From the NCBI RefSeq assembly GCF_001884135.1, contig NZ_MAOC01000008.1:62001-126000 (forward strand): 64,000 bases of DNA. The letters are read 5' to 3'. Under the pieces are notes generated by a model. The model saw only the letters and a list, made by a program, of their open reading frames with translations, was not told the DNA's origin and did not search any database. Shown here one piece after another: positions 18,025-26,788 of the stretch. Within the stretch, counting starts at the first letter, position 1; every line of letters begins with the position of its first letter. Both the position numbers and the translations under genes were made by a program. Source of the DNA: Bacillus nitratireducens (GTDB taxonomy: Bacteria; Bacillota; Bacilli; Bacillales; Bacillaceae_G).

Positions 18025-19614
18025 ATGTGGAAAAAAATTATTCCTGCTGTTGCTGTTTTAAGTACTATTACTTTTTCAAGCGTATTCGCTGCTCCTCCAT
18101 CTCAGACTCCTGTCGAACAAAACCGATACATAGACGTACAAATGCTTGGTATTAATGATTTACATGGTCAACTAGATACTGTAAAAAAAGTTAACAATAA
18201 AGAAGCTGGTGGCGCTGATTATTTAGCTACTTATTTAAAAGAACGTAAAAAACAAAACCCTAATACACTTCTCGTACATGCCGGTGATATTGTCGGAGCC
18301 AGCCCACCAGTTTCCGCATTATTACAAGACGAACCAACAATTGAATTTTTAAATGACTTAAAGTTTGATGTTGGTACAATCGGAAACCATGAATTTGATG
18401 AAGGTATCGATGAAATGAAACGCCTCATTTACGGTGGATATCACGAAAAAACAGGGAATTTCAAAGGAGCAAACTTCCCTTATGTCGCTGCAAACTTCTA
18501 TAATAAATCAACTGGCCGCTTATTTTTACCACCATTCACTGTAAAAATGGTTGACGGAGTTCCTGTAGGGTTCATTGGAGTTGTTACAACGGATACACCA
18601 AATGTCGTTATGCCTACTATGCTTAAAAATGTAGAAATCACTGATGAAGTAGAAGCTATTAATAAATCCACACAACAATTAAAGCGTCTCGGCGTTAAAT
18701 CTATCGTAGTCCTTGCACATGTCGGCGGAACAACTGATGAGTCTGGTGTAACAAATGGAGACCTCACTCGAATTGCAAATGAAACAGATCCAGAAGTTGA
18801 TGTTATTTTCGGCGGACATAGTCATACGTATGTAAATGGTACAGTTAATAATAAACTTATCGTCCAAGCGAACTCTTACGGAACGGCTTTCTCAGATGTA
18901 GATGTAACAATTGATCGTAAAACAAAAGATGTTGTAAAGAAAAAAGCTGAAGTTATTACAACATATCATGAAGGTGTAGAGCCTGATAAACAAGTACAAC
19001 AAAAGTTAAATCAATATAAAGAAAAAATTGCACCACTTGTAAATGAAGTAGTCGGAAAGTCTACAGCACCTATCGACCGGAAACAAAACGACGCTGGTGA
19101 ATCTACTCTTGGAAATTTAATTGCCGACGCACAGCGCCAAGCAATGCAAACGCAAATTGCTCTTATGAATCCTGGTGGCATTCGTAACGATCTAGACGCT
19201 GGAGATATTACATGGGGCGAATTATATGGTATTCAGCCTTTCGGAAATCAATTAATTAAAGTAGATTTAACAGGTCAAGATATTCGTGATATTTTAAATC
19301 AACAATGGCAAAAAGGAGCTACGAGAATGCTCCAAATTTCAGGTATCCAATACACTTGGGATGCAAATAAACCGACTGGCGAAAAGGTTACGAATATCCG
19401 TTTAACAAATGGGGAAGAATTAGTTTCCTCCAAAACGTATAGCGTAGTTGCAAATGCTTTCCTAGCTTCTGGCGGTGACGGGTTTGTATCCTTTAAAAAT
19501 GGAAAAAATGCTGAGACTGGTCCAAACGATTTTGAAGCGTTAGTCGATTATGTAAAACAAATAAAAGAACCAATTCAGCCGATTATTGATGGACGTATTC
19601 AAAAAATCAATTAA
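18025..19614 (+). CDS. secreted bifunctional metallophosphatase/5'-nucleotidase
   Basis: A 529-residue exported enzyme. The signal peptide (MWKKIIPAVAVLSTITFSSVFA) is followed by a calcineurin-type metallophosphatase domain with GINDLHGQLD, HAGDIVGASPP, TIGNHEFDEG, VLAHVGG and FGGHSHTYV, which hold the two metal ions, and by a 5'-nucleotidase C-terminal domain (about residues 335-500; ALMNPGGIRNDL, GELYGIQPFGNQL, FLASGGDGFVSF). It probably dephosphorylates extracellular nucleotides so that nucleosides can be imported. There is no LPXTG or wall anchor, unlike the relative at 39520-41931. RBS AAAAGGAG. Confidence 0.92.
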   Translation: MWKKIIPAVAVLSTITFSSVFAAPPSQTPVEQNRYIDVQMLGINDLHGQLDTVKKVNNKEAGGADYLATYLKERKKQNPNTLLVHAGDIVGASPPVSALLQDEPTIEFLNDLKFDVGTIGNHEFDEGIDEMKRLIYGGYHEKTGNFKGANFPYVAANFYNKSTGRLFLPPFTVKMVDGVPVGFIGVVTTDTPNVVMPTMLKNVEITDEVEAINKSTQQLKRLGVKSIVVLAHVGGTTDESGVTNGDLTRIANETDPEVDVIFGGHSHTYVNGTVNNKLIVQANSYGTAFSDVDVTIDRKTKDVVKKKAEVITTYHEGVEPDKQVQQKLNQYKEKIAPLVNEVVGKSTAPIDRKQNDAGESTLGNLIADAQRQAMQTQIALMNPGGIRNDLDAGDITWGELYGIQPFGNQLIKVDLTGQDIRDILNQQWQKGATRMLQISGIQYTWDANKPTGEKVTNIRLTNGEELVSSKTYSVVANAFLASGGDGFVSFKNGKNAETGPNDFEALVDYVKQIKEPIQPIIDGRIQKIN

Positions 19615-19642
19615 ACATTATGCGAACTAGTGCGTAACAATC

Positions 19643-19684
19643 GAAAGAAGAAGCTCTTTTATATACAATGAGCTTCTTCTTTTA
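19643..19684 (+). terminator. intrinsic terminator of the 5'-nucleotidase gene
   Basis: AAAGAAGAAGCTC pairs with GAGCTTCTTCTTT around a 13-base loop and runs into TTT. Confidence 0.75.
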
Positions 19685-19778
19685 GATTCATATTGTTGTA
19701 TTCTTCTAGTGTAGTAATGGATAAGCACATAGCCCTTATTTCCTCGTAGTATATAGAAGATATAATAGGAGGGTTCAT

Positions 19779-20369
19779 ATGTATTTCCAACCAAACAATT
19801 ACGATGCTTTATATCGACAAAACGACAAACTCATTCGTAATATTGAAACAGCAATGAATGGAGAATACTACGCCATTCATTGTTATGCTAAATTAGCTCT
19901 CGACATAAATGAGCTAAATCAAACCCTTGAAATCCGGCAAGATGAAATAAAGTGAAACTATAATCAGTGGGGGTTTTGTTCATCCCCCCACTGATTATAG
20001 TTTCACCAATCGGGCGTTTACGGGCAGCCCGACCCCCACCTAACTCCTTTGCTTCAGCCGAATTTTGAGGTGGGAGTTTTACTGCCCGCAAATAGCGGGA
20101 TAAAACACTTCCATCAATTTGTACAAATCTACACTCTTTTAACGAGTAAAAATCCTCAGCCCCAAATCACGGAAGAATGTCCAACTCTTTATTTGAACGG
20201 ATTAGAATTCGCTATACAAGATGCGCAGCGATCAGTTGATTTTTACTTAGAAATTGCAGATGCAGCGACAGACCAGCAAATAAAAGAAGTATTTCGGCGT
20301 GTAGCAGCTGATGAACAAAATCATGCGGTTTGGTTCTTATATTACTTTTCGAAACAAAACAAAAAATAA
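19779..20369 (+). pseudogene. ferritin-like protein gene split by a bcr1 element
   Basis: The first part starts at the ATG at 19779 (AGGAGGG upstream) and stops at a TGA formed at 19953 by the first bases of the inserted repeat, giving 58 residues. The second part resumes at 20105. Removing the element and one ATAAA copy restores one frame of about 145 residues, reading RQDEIKHFHQFVQIYTLL across the junction. The rebuilt protein has ferritin/rubrerythrin-like helices with candidate di-iron ligands in GEYYAIHCY, DEIKHFH and VAADEQNHAV. A frame opening at TTG 20049 inside the repeat continues into the second half, so a truncated C-terminal product is possible in principle. Confidence 0.82.
19947..20104 (+). 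repeat. bcr1-like repeat with ATAAA target duplication
   Basis: A 148-base element (19952-20099) flanked by exact 5-base repeats ATAAA at 19947-19951 and 20100-20104. It starts GTGAAACTATAATCAGTGGGG, whose rear part pairs with CCCCACTGATTATAGTTTCAC, and has a second imperfect set of arms with CGGGCAGCCCGACCCCCACC and GGTGGGAGTTTTACTGCCCG. From memory, B. cereus-group bcr1 is about 155 bases, folds like this and is flanked by a TTTAT duplication (the complement of ATAAA). It has no transposase and must be moved in trans. Confidence 0.88.
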
Positions 20370-20373
20370 GCTA

Positions 20374-20415
20374 AAAAGGATACACGCTCTTATAAGGAAC
20401 TTAGTATCCTTTCTT
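20374..20415. terminator. possible terminator between convergent genes
   Basis: AAAGGATAC pairs with GTATCCTTT across an 18-base loop and is followed by CTTTTATTT. The loop is long, so confidence is modest. Confidence 0.45.
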
Positions 20416-20892
20416 TTATTTCTCTATGTGTGATTCATCATCTATATCATACCGTTGTAAAAATCTCTGTAGCGCTTCTTCCACAATTTTAGATTTTTGA
20501 ATCCCTTTCGATTCCGATATAGTATCTAGTCTTGCTAATACTTCTGTATTAAGAGAAAAGGTTCGTTTCTTTTTCTCCGTACTCTTATTTATAATTTGAA
20601 CCTGCCCCTCTTCTCTTTTGCTTAACAACTCATAAATGCTTTGTAATTGTTCATAAATTAATAATTGATAATCTATTTTTGCAGATTGAAGGGCAGTAGC
20701 TTCTTGGATTTGTAAATGACGCGGCTCTTCTCCATCACCTATAAAGATGCGCTTCTTCTGCCCTCCATCATATTCATATCCAATCATTCTTAATTTCTTT
20801 GATAATGTATATGGGCTCATTTCAAGCCGTTTTGCTATAATTGCGATTGATTCGCGTCTATTTAAAGAATCAATAATTTCTCCAATCGTCAC
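20416..20892 (-). CDS. putative DNA-binding protein: N-terminal HTH and C-terminal ribbon-helix-helix
   Basis: A 158-residue protein. Residues 1-40 (TIGEIIDSLNRRESIAIIAK then RLEMSPYTLSKKLRMIGYEY) look like a helix-turn-helix; residues 108-145 (KRTFSLNTEVLARLDTISES then KGIQKSKIVEEALQRFLQRY) match the ribbon-helix-helix/CopG pattern. The linker is rich in Gln and Glu. This two-domain layout suggests a transcriptional or partition-type DNA-binding protein; targets are unknown. It is divergent from an alpha/beta hydrolase gene, a possible target. RBS GGAGGGAGAATGTG. Confidence 0.7.
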   Translation of the reverse strand: MTIGEIIDSLNRRESIAIIAKRLEMSPYTLSKKLRMIGYEYDGGQKKRIFIGDGEEPRHLQIQEATALQSAKIDYQLLIYEQLQSIYELLSKREEGQVQIINKSTEKKKRTFSLNTEVLARLDTISESKGIQKSKIVEEALQRFLQRYDIDDESHIEK

Positions 20893-21023
20893 ATTCTCCC
20901 TCCTCTCTTAATCGCCTAAACTTGAAACCTGACCAGTATGTTATGATACAATGATTTTCTAGTAGTATATGCAAAAGAAAGAGCCTGTGCGCTTCATACC
21001 ATTTAAGAAAAGGAGGTTTACAT

Positions 21024-22025
21024 ATGCTTTTTCGTAGCTATACACCTCAGTTTTATAACGAAAAGAAGCAATTAATCCCTAACAGTATCGCTACGATAGA
21101 AAGCGTTATGATTAATGACCGGAAACAATCTCTCCTTATACGCGGGCAAAACGTGGAACAGCCTATTTTATTATGCTGTCACGGCGGGCCTGGTATGGCA
21201 CAAATTGGCTTTATTCGTCATTTTCAAAAAGAGTTAGAAAAGCACTTTATCGTTATTAATTGGGATCAACGCGGGGCTGGTAAATCCTTTTTATGGCGAG
21301 ATATCCAAACAAATTTTACGATTGATCAATTTGTTTCAGATGCAAAAGAAGTCATTCAATATCTTCTTAAAAGGTTCAATAAGAAAAAATTAATTCTTGC
21401 CGGTCATTCATGGGGAAGTATTATCGGACTAAAAGTCGCTAGTCAATACCCTGAATATATCGAAGCATACATCGGCATCGGTCAAATCGTACATATGAAG
21501 CAAAACGAAGAATTACTATATCAACATTTAATTAGCTCTGCAAAAAAACATGACCATAAAAAAGCATTAGCTTCTCTTTTAAAATTAGGGAAACCGCCCT
21601 TTTTAGATACACGACGTCTCATCATTCAAAGAAAGTGGCTTGGCACATTCGGCGGAGCAATCCAAAACGGATCTTCCTTTTCTTTCATACGAAAAGGTTT
21701 CTTTTCTCCTGAATATACGCTATTAGATTGGTTCAAATTTCTCGCAGGAAATTTAAAGTCAGGAGTTTTATGGGAAGAGATGCTAACAATCGATTTCTTT
21801 TCGTCTATTTCAAGTTTATCTGTTCCGGTTTATTTTTGTTCTGGTCGCTATGATTATCAAACTCCTTACGCACTCGTTCAACAATATTGCGATATTATTC
21901 ACGCTCCGATAAAAAAAATGATTTGGTTTCCAAACTCGGCACACTCTCCAGATTTAGAAGAGCCTGAACTATTCGCTCAATCTTTACAATCAATTAAACA
22001 AGAGCTATCTTTTCAACATGCATAA
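21024..22025 (+). CDS. alpha/beta hydrolase (proline iminopeptidase-like)
   Basis: A 333-residue alpha/beta hydrolase. Oxyanion region CCHGGPGMAQIGF (HGGPG is typical of the proline iminopeptidase branch), nucleophile Ser in AGHSWGSIIGL, likely acid Asp in SGRYDYQTP and catalytic His in NSAHSPDLEEPE. No signal peptide is evident. Substrate is unknown; relatives remove N-terminal proline or hydrolyse small esters. Start preceded by AAAGGAGG. Followed about 100 bases later by an antiporter gene. Confidence 0.85.
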   Translation: MLFRSYTPQFYNEKKQLIPNSIATIESVMINDRKQSLLIRGQNVEQPILLCCHGGPGMAQIGFIRHFQKELEKHFIVINWDQRGAGKSFLWRDIQTNFTIDQFVSDAKEVIQYLLKRFNKKKLILAGHSWGSIIGLKVASQYPEYIEAYIGIGQIVHMKQNEELLYQHLISSAKKHDHKKALASLLKLGKPPFLDTRRLIIQRKWLGTFGGAIQNGSSFSFIRKGFFSPEYTLLDWFKFLAGNLKSGVLWEEMLTIDFFSSISSLSVPVYFCSGRYDYQTPYALVQQYCDIIHAPIKKMIWFPNSAHSPDLEEPELFAQSLQSIKQELSFQHA

Positions 22026-22141
22026 CGACAGGCTCTTTTACATTTCATAAAAAACATTTTATAATAATATGTCGCAAGTATATGTCACTGCAAACATTTG
22101 CTTGCCTTAACAGAATAAAAATTAGGGAGATTACATTTATT

Positions 22142-23461
22142 ATGAACGCTGTACTCATCGCAGTAGCAGTCATGCTAGTGCTTAGTTTGTTACGTGTCCA
22201 AGTCATTGTCGCCATTATCGTTGGAGCTTTAACAGGCGGACTTATCGGCGGACTCGGTATTTCAGAAACAATTAGTACTTTTACAACCGGTCTTGGGAAC
22301 AGTGCTCCTATCGCATTAAGCTACGCAATGCTCGGTGGATTTGCTATTTCACTTTCAAAAACAGGACTTCCTGATGCAATGATCCAATCAGCTTTAAAAT
22401 GGATCGGCAACGAACAAGACACGAAAAAACAAGTCTATTCTAAAATACTCATATTATTTATCATTTTAACAATGGCTTGTTTCTCACAAAATATTATCCC
22501 TGTTCATATCGCCTTCATCCCGATCTTAATTCCAGCACTTTTAAAAGTATTAAATGAGCTGAAGGTGGATCGTAGGCTTGTAACATGTCTTATTACATTT
22601 GGATTAATTACCCCTTACATGTGGGTCCCAGCAGGGTTCGGAAAAATTTATCATGACGTATTGCAAACAAATGCTGCGCAAAGCGGGCTTACATTTGATG
22701 TCGCTCTTATTCCAAAAGCAATGACTATTCCAGCAATCGGTATGATTATCGGATTATGTGTAGCGGTTTTCATTACATATCGAAAACCACGTACGTATGA
22801 AACGGAACAAGTTCATGCTACACATAATGAAATCGTTCCCTATACAAAAAGAAGCATTACTTTTGGTTTATTATCAATAATCGCTACATTAACTGTTCAA
22901 TTAGCAACAGAATCAATGATTTTCGGTGCTTTAGCAGGTATTATCGTCTTATCAGTTAGCGGTAGTCTCCCTCTTAAAGAAGCCGATGCTATTTTAACGA
23001 GCGGAATGCGTATGATGTCCTTTATCGGATTTGTTATGATTTCTGCCGCTGGATTTGGCGCTGTTCTTCGAAAAACTGGACATGTTGAATCTCTTGTGCA
23101 AACGAGTGCACATATAATCGGAAATAATAAACCGCTTGCTGCATTTCTTATGCTCGTTATTGGACTTCTCGTTACGATGGGAATTGGTTCTTCCTTTTCA
23201 ACCATCCCAATATTAACAACAATTTTCGTACCATTATGCGTCCAGCTTGGATTTAGTCCAATGGCAACAATCGCCATTATCGGTACAGCTGGTGCACTAG
23301 GTGATGCAGGTTCTCCAGCATCTGATAGTACACTTGGACCAACGTCCGGTTTAAATGCTGATGGTCAGCACCACCATATATGGGATACATGTGTACCAAC
23401 TTTTCTACACTATAATATACCGTTACTTATATTCGGCTTTATTGCCGCAATTACACTATAA
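22142..23461 (+). CDS. Na+/H+ antiporter family protein (YuiF-like)
   Basis: A 439-residue membrane protein with about 11-12 helices: starts NAVLIAVAVMLVLSLLRVQV and ends in LIFGFIAAITL. Motifs such as LGNSAPIALSYAMLGGFAIS and GDAGSPASDSTLGPTSGLN near residues 380-400 are those of the YuiF/Na+-H+ antiporter (IT superfamily) group; length equals YuiF (about 440). Ion and substrate specificity are untested; amino-acid transport is an alternative. I use the ATG at 22142, although its AGGGAG site is 12 bases away; a longer frame begins at 22082. Confidence 0.82.
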   Translation: MNAVLIAVAVMLVLSLLRVQVIVAIIVGALTGGLIGGLGISETISTFTTGLGNSAPIALSYAMLGGFAISLSKTGLPDAMIQSALKWIGNEQDTKKQVYSKILILFIILTMACFSQNIIPVHIAFIPILIPALLKVLNELKVDRRLVTCLITFGLITPYMWVPAGFGKIYHDVLQTNAAQSGLTFDVALIPKAMTIPAIGMIIGLCVAVFITYRKPRTYETEQVHATHNEIVPYTKRSITFGLLSIIATLTVQLATESMIFGALAGIIVLSVSGSLPLKEADAILTSGMRMMSFIGFVMISAAGFGAVLRKTGHVESLVQTSAHIIGNNKPLAAFLMLVIGLLVTMGIGSSFSTIPILTTIFVPLCVQLGFSPMATIAIIGTAGALGDAGSPASDSTLGPTSGLNADGQHHHIWDTCVPTFLHYNIPLLIFGFIAAITL

Positions 23462-23487
23462 AAGGTGCGTTTTATACGCACCTTTTA
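23459..23487. terminator. bidirectional intrinsic terminator
   Basis: AAAAGGTGCG pairs with CGCACCTTTT around a 7-base loop between convergent genes. Confidence 0.85.
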
Positions 23488-24411
23488 CTTTGTTGTTTCT
23501 CTCTCAATACACCTAAATTCTGTTTCCACTTCTTCTTTTCCCACTTGTTTCTTCTTTATTTTTCCTATTAACTGCTGAAATGCTATTTCCCCATTTTCTT
23601 CGATATAACTTCCAATTGTCGTTAACGATGGGCTTATCCATTCACCCTCTGCACTCCCGTTAAATCCAATGATTTGCAACTTATCTGGTATATGAATATT
23701 AAGCGTTTTCGCCGCCCTGATTAGCTCAATAGCGATCTTATCACTTGAAGCTACAACCCCATCTATGTATGGATGTTTTTGTAACAATTCAAGAAACTGT
23801 TGATTCGTATACCCTTGTACAATTTCCTCTCGATAAGAAAGTCCTTCTTTCCAAGCAGTATCTAAAAACCCTGCCACATGCTCTTCCATTTCTTCACTTT
23901 CTACTCCCTCGCCAATATAAGCAAGAAACTGGCAGCCTTTCTCTTTCAATAAAGAAACAGCTTTCTGCCCACTTTCATAATAACTAGTCAGAGATTGTCG
24001 TTCTTCAAGCACAGCGAAAGGCAGTGAGATTTCTCCTATACTTTGAAAAACAGATTTCGTCATTATAACGCCTGCCATGTTATTTTGCACCAACATATCT
24101 ATGTATCTATTCTTATTTTCTATATTACAAACTACTACTTGATACCCTTCTTTATATGCTATTTCCTCAACGAAACGGAGCAAAGTGATGTATGATGGAT
24201 TATGCAAATTATCTACCAGTAATGCAATCATTGTTGAAGGTTGTTTAAATAAAGGCTTTGCTGTAGCATTCGGTCTATATTGTAACTCTTCAATTGCTTG
24301 CTTTACTTGTTTTACCGTATCTTCATGGACATATCCTTTTTCATTAATAACTCTTGAAACGGTTGCAACTGAAACACCAGCCAATTTTGCAACATCACGT
24401 ATAGTTGCCAC
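23485..24411 (-). CDS. LacI family transcriptional regulator
   Basis: A 308-residue repressor. The N-terminal helix-turn-helix and hinge are classic: TIRDVAKLAGVSVATVSRVI at residues 3-22, then the periplasmic-binding-protein-like sensor domain (MIALLVDNLHNPSYITLLRF, GVVASSDKIAIELIRAA, LQIIGFNGSAEGEWISPSLT). Such proteins usually sense a sugar or nucleoside. The linked target is not clear: neighbours are an antiporter (convergent) and an acetyltransferase. RBS GGGGTGACGATG region overlaps the start. Confidence 0.9.
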   Translation of the reverse strand: MATIRDVAKLAGVSVATVSRVINEKGYVHEDTVKQVKQAIEELQYRPNATAKPLFKQPSTMIALLVDNLHNPSYITLLRFVEEIAYKEGYQVVVCNIENKNRYIDMLVQNNMAGVIMTKSVFQSIGEISLPFAVLEERQSLTSYYESGQKAVSLLKEKGCQFLAYIGEGVESEEMEEHVAGFLDTAWKEGLSYREEIVQGYTNQQFLELLQKHPYIDGVVASSDKIAIELIRAAKTLNIHIPDKLQIIGFNGSAEGEWISPSLTTIGSYIEENGEIAFQQLIGKIKKKQVGKEEVETEFRCIERETTK

Positions 24412-24525
24412 ATCGTCACCCCTTAATATGGTAATAGATTACAATTTTAAACTAAACCAAAATATAACATTCGTCAAGAATATTGTTTTATATTTCTGAA
24501 AATTGTTACACAACTTTCACTTTGC

Positions 24526-25002
24526 TTACAAAATATATTCCAACTGAATTTCATGTAAAATTGCAATATTATCATAACCAATAAACGGAATTTCTTTCTT
24601 TATTTTTCGTGCTTCCTTTACGGCGTCCATGTATAAGTTCGTCATTATGAAATTACGTTTTTGATAAAATCGGAGTGCGTTCATATTATCATTCGTCGTA
24701 ATGAGCCACACTTTTTCACACTCATTTTCCCTTGCCATTTGCAATACACAATCCACCAGTTCTGTCCCAATCCCATTTCCCTCCTCAAAACTATCTAACG
24801 ACACAATTTCACACATGTTTTTTAGCACTTCACACGTTATAATTCCCACTATTCTGTCATTTTTAAGCGCGATAAAACCAGGTAATTGTTCTAATTGATG
24901 TGCTCTGCCTCGCGAGACCATCATTGAACTCCCCCAGTTTTCACACATAAACACCCGAATTGTTTCTTTCATTTCTGGTGTAATTTTTTGTATATGAACC
25001 AT
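24526..25002 (-). CDS. GNAT family N-acetyltransferase
   Basis: A 158-residue acetyltransferase. Acetyl-CoA-binding motif A is visible as EGNGIGTELVDCVLQMARE (the R/Q-x-x-G-x-G/A element is QGNGIG-like, here GNGIG), with VWLITTNDNMNALRFYQKR as motif B. Substrate unknown. It is divergent from the yqkD-like gene, and a 7-7-7 dyad lies in the shared upstream region. Confidence 0.85.
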   Translation of the reverse strand: MVHIQKITPEMKETIRVFMCENWGSSMMVSRGRAHQLEQLPGFIALKNDRIVGIITCEVLKNMCEIVSLDSFEEGNGIGTELVDCVLQMARENECEKVWLITTNDNMNALRFYQKRNFIMTNLYMDAVKEARKIKKEIPFIGYDNIAILHEIQLEYIL

Positions 25003-25031
25003 ATACGATTTCTCCCCTTTTTATATCATTG

Positions 25032-25052
25032 TGATACAATGTAAGTGTATCA
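25032..25052. promoter_or_regulatory. dyad symmetry between divergent genes
   Basis: TGATACA and TGTATCA are perfect inverted arms separated by 7 bases, between the acetyltransferase and yqkD-like genes. The left arm overlaps a TACAAT that could be the -10 for the plus-strand gene. A repressor site is plausible but unproven. Confidence 0.35.
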
Positions 25053-25084
25053 TATGTAGAGGTATTTGGAGGATGAGGTAAAGT

Positions 25085-26008
25085 ATGAAACGTTTTTTTA
25101 CAGCATTGTTTACTATACTAGGTGCAATAACTGCGATTGGGATTTTCTTTACAAATAAAGTTATGTACTTGAAGAAAAAGACAGAGGAAGAAGTTTTAGA
25201 GCGTGAAACGAAAAAGCATTTTCATTTGGACGATTTTAACGCTATTCAAAAAGAAGAAATTCACATCTCTTCTCAATTTGGATACGAACTTCACGGATAC
25301 TACATGCCAGCTGGGCATTCCAATAAATTTATGATTTTTTGCCACGGTGTGACTGTAAATAAAATGAATTCCGTTAAGTATGCAAACTTATTTTTAAGCA
25401 GAGGATATAACGTATTTATTTATGATCATCGCCGCCATGGTAAAACAGGTGGTAAAACAACAAGCTATGGATACTATGAAAAACACGATTTAAAGTCAGT
25501 AGTTGACTGGCTAAAAGGTCGTTTTGGAACGAATATTATCCTTGGAATTCATGGTGAATCTATGGGGGCTGCAACCCTTCTTCAATATGCAGGGCTTGTA
25601 GAAGATGGTGCCGATTTTTATATTGCAGATTGTCCTTTTTCTGATTTTTACGGGCAATTACAGCACCGTTTAAAGGTTGAATTCCATTTACCTAAATGGC
25701 CTTTATTACCTTTAGCAAATGCTTTTTTAAAAGTGCGTGACGGTTATACGATTCGTGAAGTTTCACCAATCGATTGTATAAAAAACATTAACAATCCCGT
25801 TCTCTTTATTCATAGTAAAGATGACGATTATATTTTAGCTGATATGACGAAAGCGTTATATGAAGCGAAAGAAAATAATAAACAACTTTATATTGCAGAA
25901 CACGGTGCACACGCTTGCTCTTATAACGAAAATAAAGAAGAATATGAAGCAGCCGTTGATCAATTTTTAAACTCATATGTAAAAGAAACAAAAAACAGGC
26001 TTGCATAA
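25085..26008 (+). CDS. yqkD: membrane-anchored alpha/beta hydrolase (YqkD-like)
   Basis: A 307-residue hydrolase with one N-terminal membrane helix (FTALFTILGAITAIGIFF). Catalytic features: FCHGVTVNK (oxyanion region), nucleophile Ser in GIHGESMGAATLL, Asp in HSKDDDYI and His in EHGAHACSY. Length and the neighbouring yqkC gene match YqkD of B. subtilis (about 305 residues). Substrate unknown; the active site would be near the membrane. RBS GGAGGATGAGGTAAAGT. Confidence 0.85.
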   Translation: MKRFFTALFTILGAITAIGIFFTNKVMYLKKKTEEEVLERETKKHFHLDDFNAIQKEEIHISSQFGYELHGYYMPAGHSNKFMIFCHGVTVNKMNSVKYANLFLSRGYNVFIYDHRRHGKTGGKTTSYGYYEKHDLKSVVDWLKGRFGTNIILGIHGESMGAATLLQYAGLVEDGADFYIADCPFSDFYGQLQHRLKVEFHLPKWPLLPLANAFLKVRDGYTIREVSPIDCIKNINNPVLFIHSKDDDYILADMTKALYEAKENNKQLYIAEHGAHACSYNENKEEYEAAVDQFLNSYVKETKNRLA

Positions 26009-26020
26009 GCCTGTTTTTTT
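25988..26020. terminator. bidirectional intrinsic terminator
   Basis: AAAACAGGCTT-GCAT-AAGCCTGTTTT followed by a T run; shared by the yqkD-like gene and convergent yqkC. Confidence 0.9.
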
Positions 26021-26264
26021 ACTGCGCTAAAACGTCTGTAACTTGTTCCATGTTTTCAGAAATCCACTTTATTGCCTCATCTAGCGTCGGAAATTCCGTC
26101 GTTTGAAAGGTCACCTCATCTTGCAGTAACCAAACATCTTTCGGTTCTTGTCCTACACCTGCGATTGACCAATGAAGTAAACTATATGGATGATTATCAT
26201 TCAAAAATGATGCCCACGTGCGCTCATTTGCAATATTTTGTAGTGTTCGTAATTTTTTATCCAT
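26019..26264 (-). CDS. yqkC: YqkC family protein (DUF2552)
   Basis: An 81-residue acidic protein with [20 protein letters not shown] at the start and several tryptophans ([25 protein letters not shown]). Length and context next to yqkD match YqkC (DUF2552) of B. subtilis. No function is known. Monocistronic, converging on yqkD. Confidence 0.78.
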   Translation of the reverse strand: MDKKLRTLQNIANERTWASFLNDNHPYSLLHWSIAGVGQEPKDVWLLQDEVTFQTTEFPTLDEAIKWISENMEQVTDVLAQ

Positions 26265-26403
26265 CTTTCGTCACCTTACTCTAGTCAGTTATAAAAACTA
26301 TTATAACACTCTCTTCTCTCTCAAACAAAGTGCTCTTTTTGTATTGTCAAGTACTCTCCCTGATTATATGATGAGATTAAGCGTTTGGGAAGGAGGGATT
26401 AGG

Positions 26404-26610
26404 TTGGCAAAAGTACAAATCAAAGTAAATGATAATGGCTCTTTTCGCGTTACAGGGGACGTGGAATTAGTTGACTCGCAAGGGAATGTATTTCCAGCAA
26501 AACCAGCATTTTCTTTATGTCGTTGTGGTTTATCGAAAAACATGCCTTATTGCGATGCTTCGCATAAAGGCAAATTCGAATCTGTTGTTAGAGCACCAGA
26601 GGCAGAATAG
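26404..26610 (+). CDS. CDGSH-type iron-sulfur domain protein
   Basis: A 68-residue protein ending in the CDGSH zinc-finger-like motif CRCGLSKNMPYCDASHKGKF, whose three Cys and one His bind a [2Fe-2S] cluster. The start is taken as the TTG at 26404 (AKVQIKVNDNG) because AGGAGGG lies 7 bases upstream; ATGs upstream in the frame have no ribosome site. CDGSH proteins are linked to iron and redox balance; the bacterial role is unsettled. Confidence 0.88.
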   Translation: MAKVQIKVNDNGSFRVTGDVELVDSQGNVFPAKPAFSLCRCGLSKNMPYCDASHKGKFESVVRAPEAE

Positions 26611-26619
26611 TTTTGTACG

Positions 26620-26650
26620 TAACATGCACATTTTTTGTGCATGTTTTTTC
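26620..26650 (+). terminator. intrinsic terminator of the CDGSH gene
   Basis: ACATGCAC pairs with GTGCATGT around a T-rich loop and is followed by TTTTTTC. Confidence 0.85.
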
Positions 26651-26770
26651 ACTATTAACACCGTATACTTTCAACATTTCTACTGATTTTATCCCCATTC
26701 CTATTACATCTATTTTCACACAATTCTTCACATTCGAATATTTTTTACTTTGCTTTTTTCTTTTTTGTGC

Positions 26771-26776
26771 TATAAT
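26771..26776 (+). promoter_or_regulatory. -10 element of the riboflavin operon
   Basis: TATAAT 13 bases before the FMN aptamer, so the aptamer starts almost at the transcript's 5' end. A TTGCTT at 26750 is a weak -35 candidate. Confidence 0.55.
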
Positions 26777-26788
26777 GTGAGCAAACAA

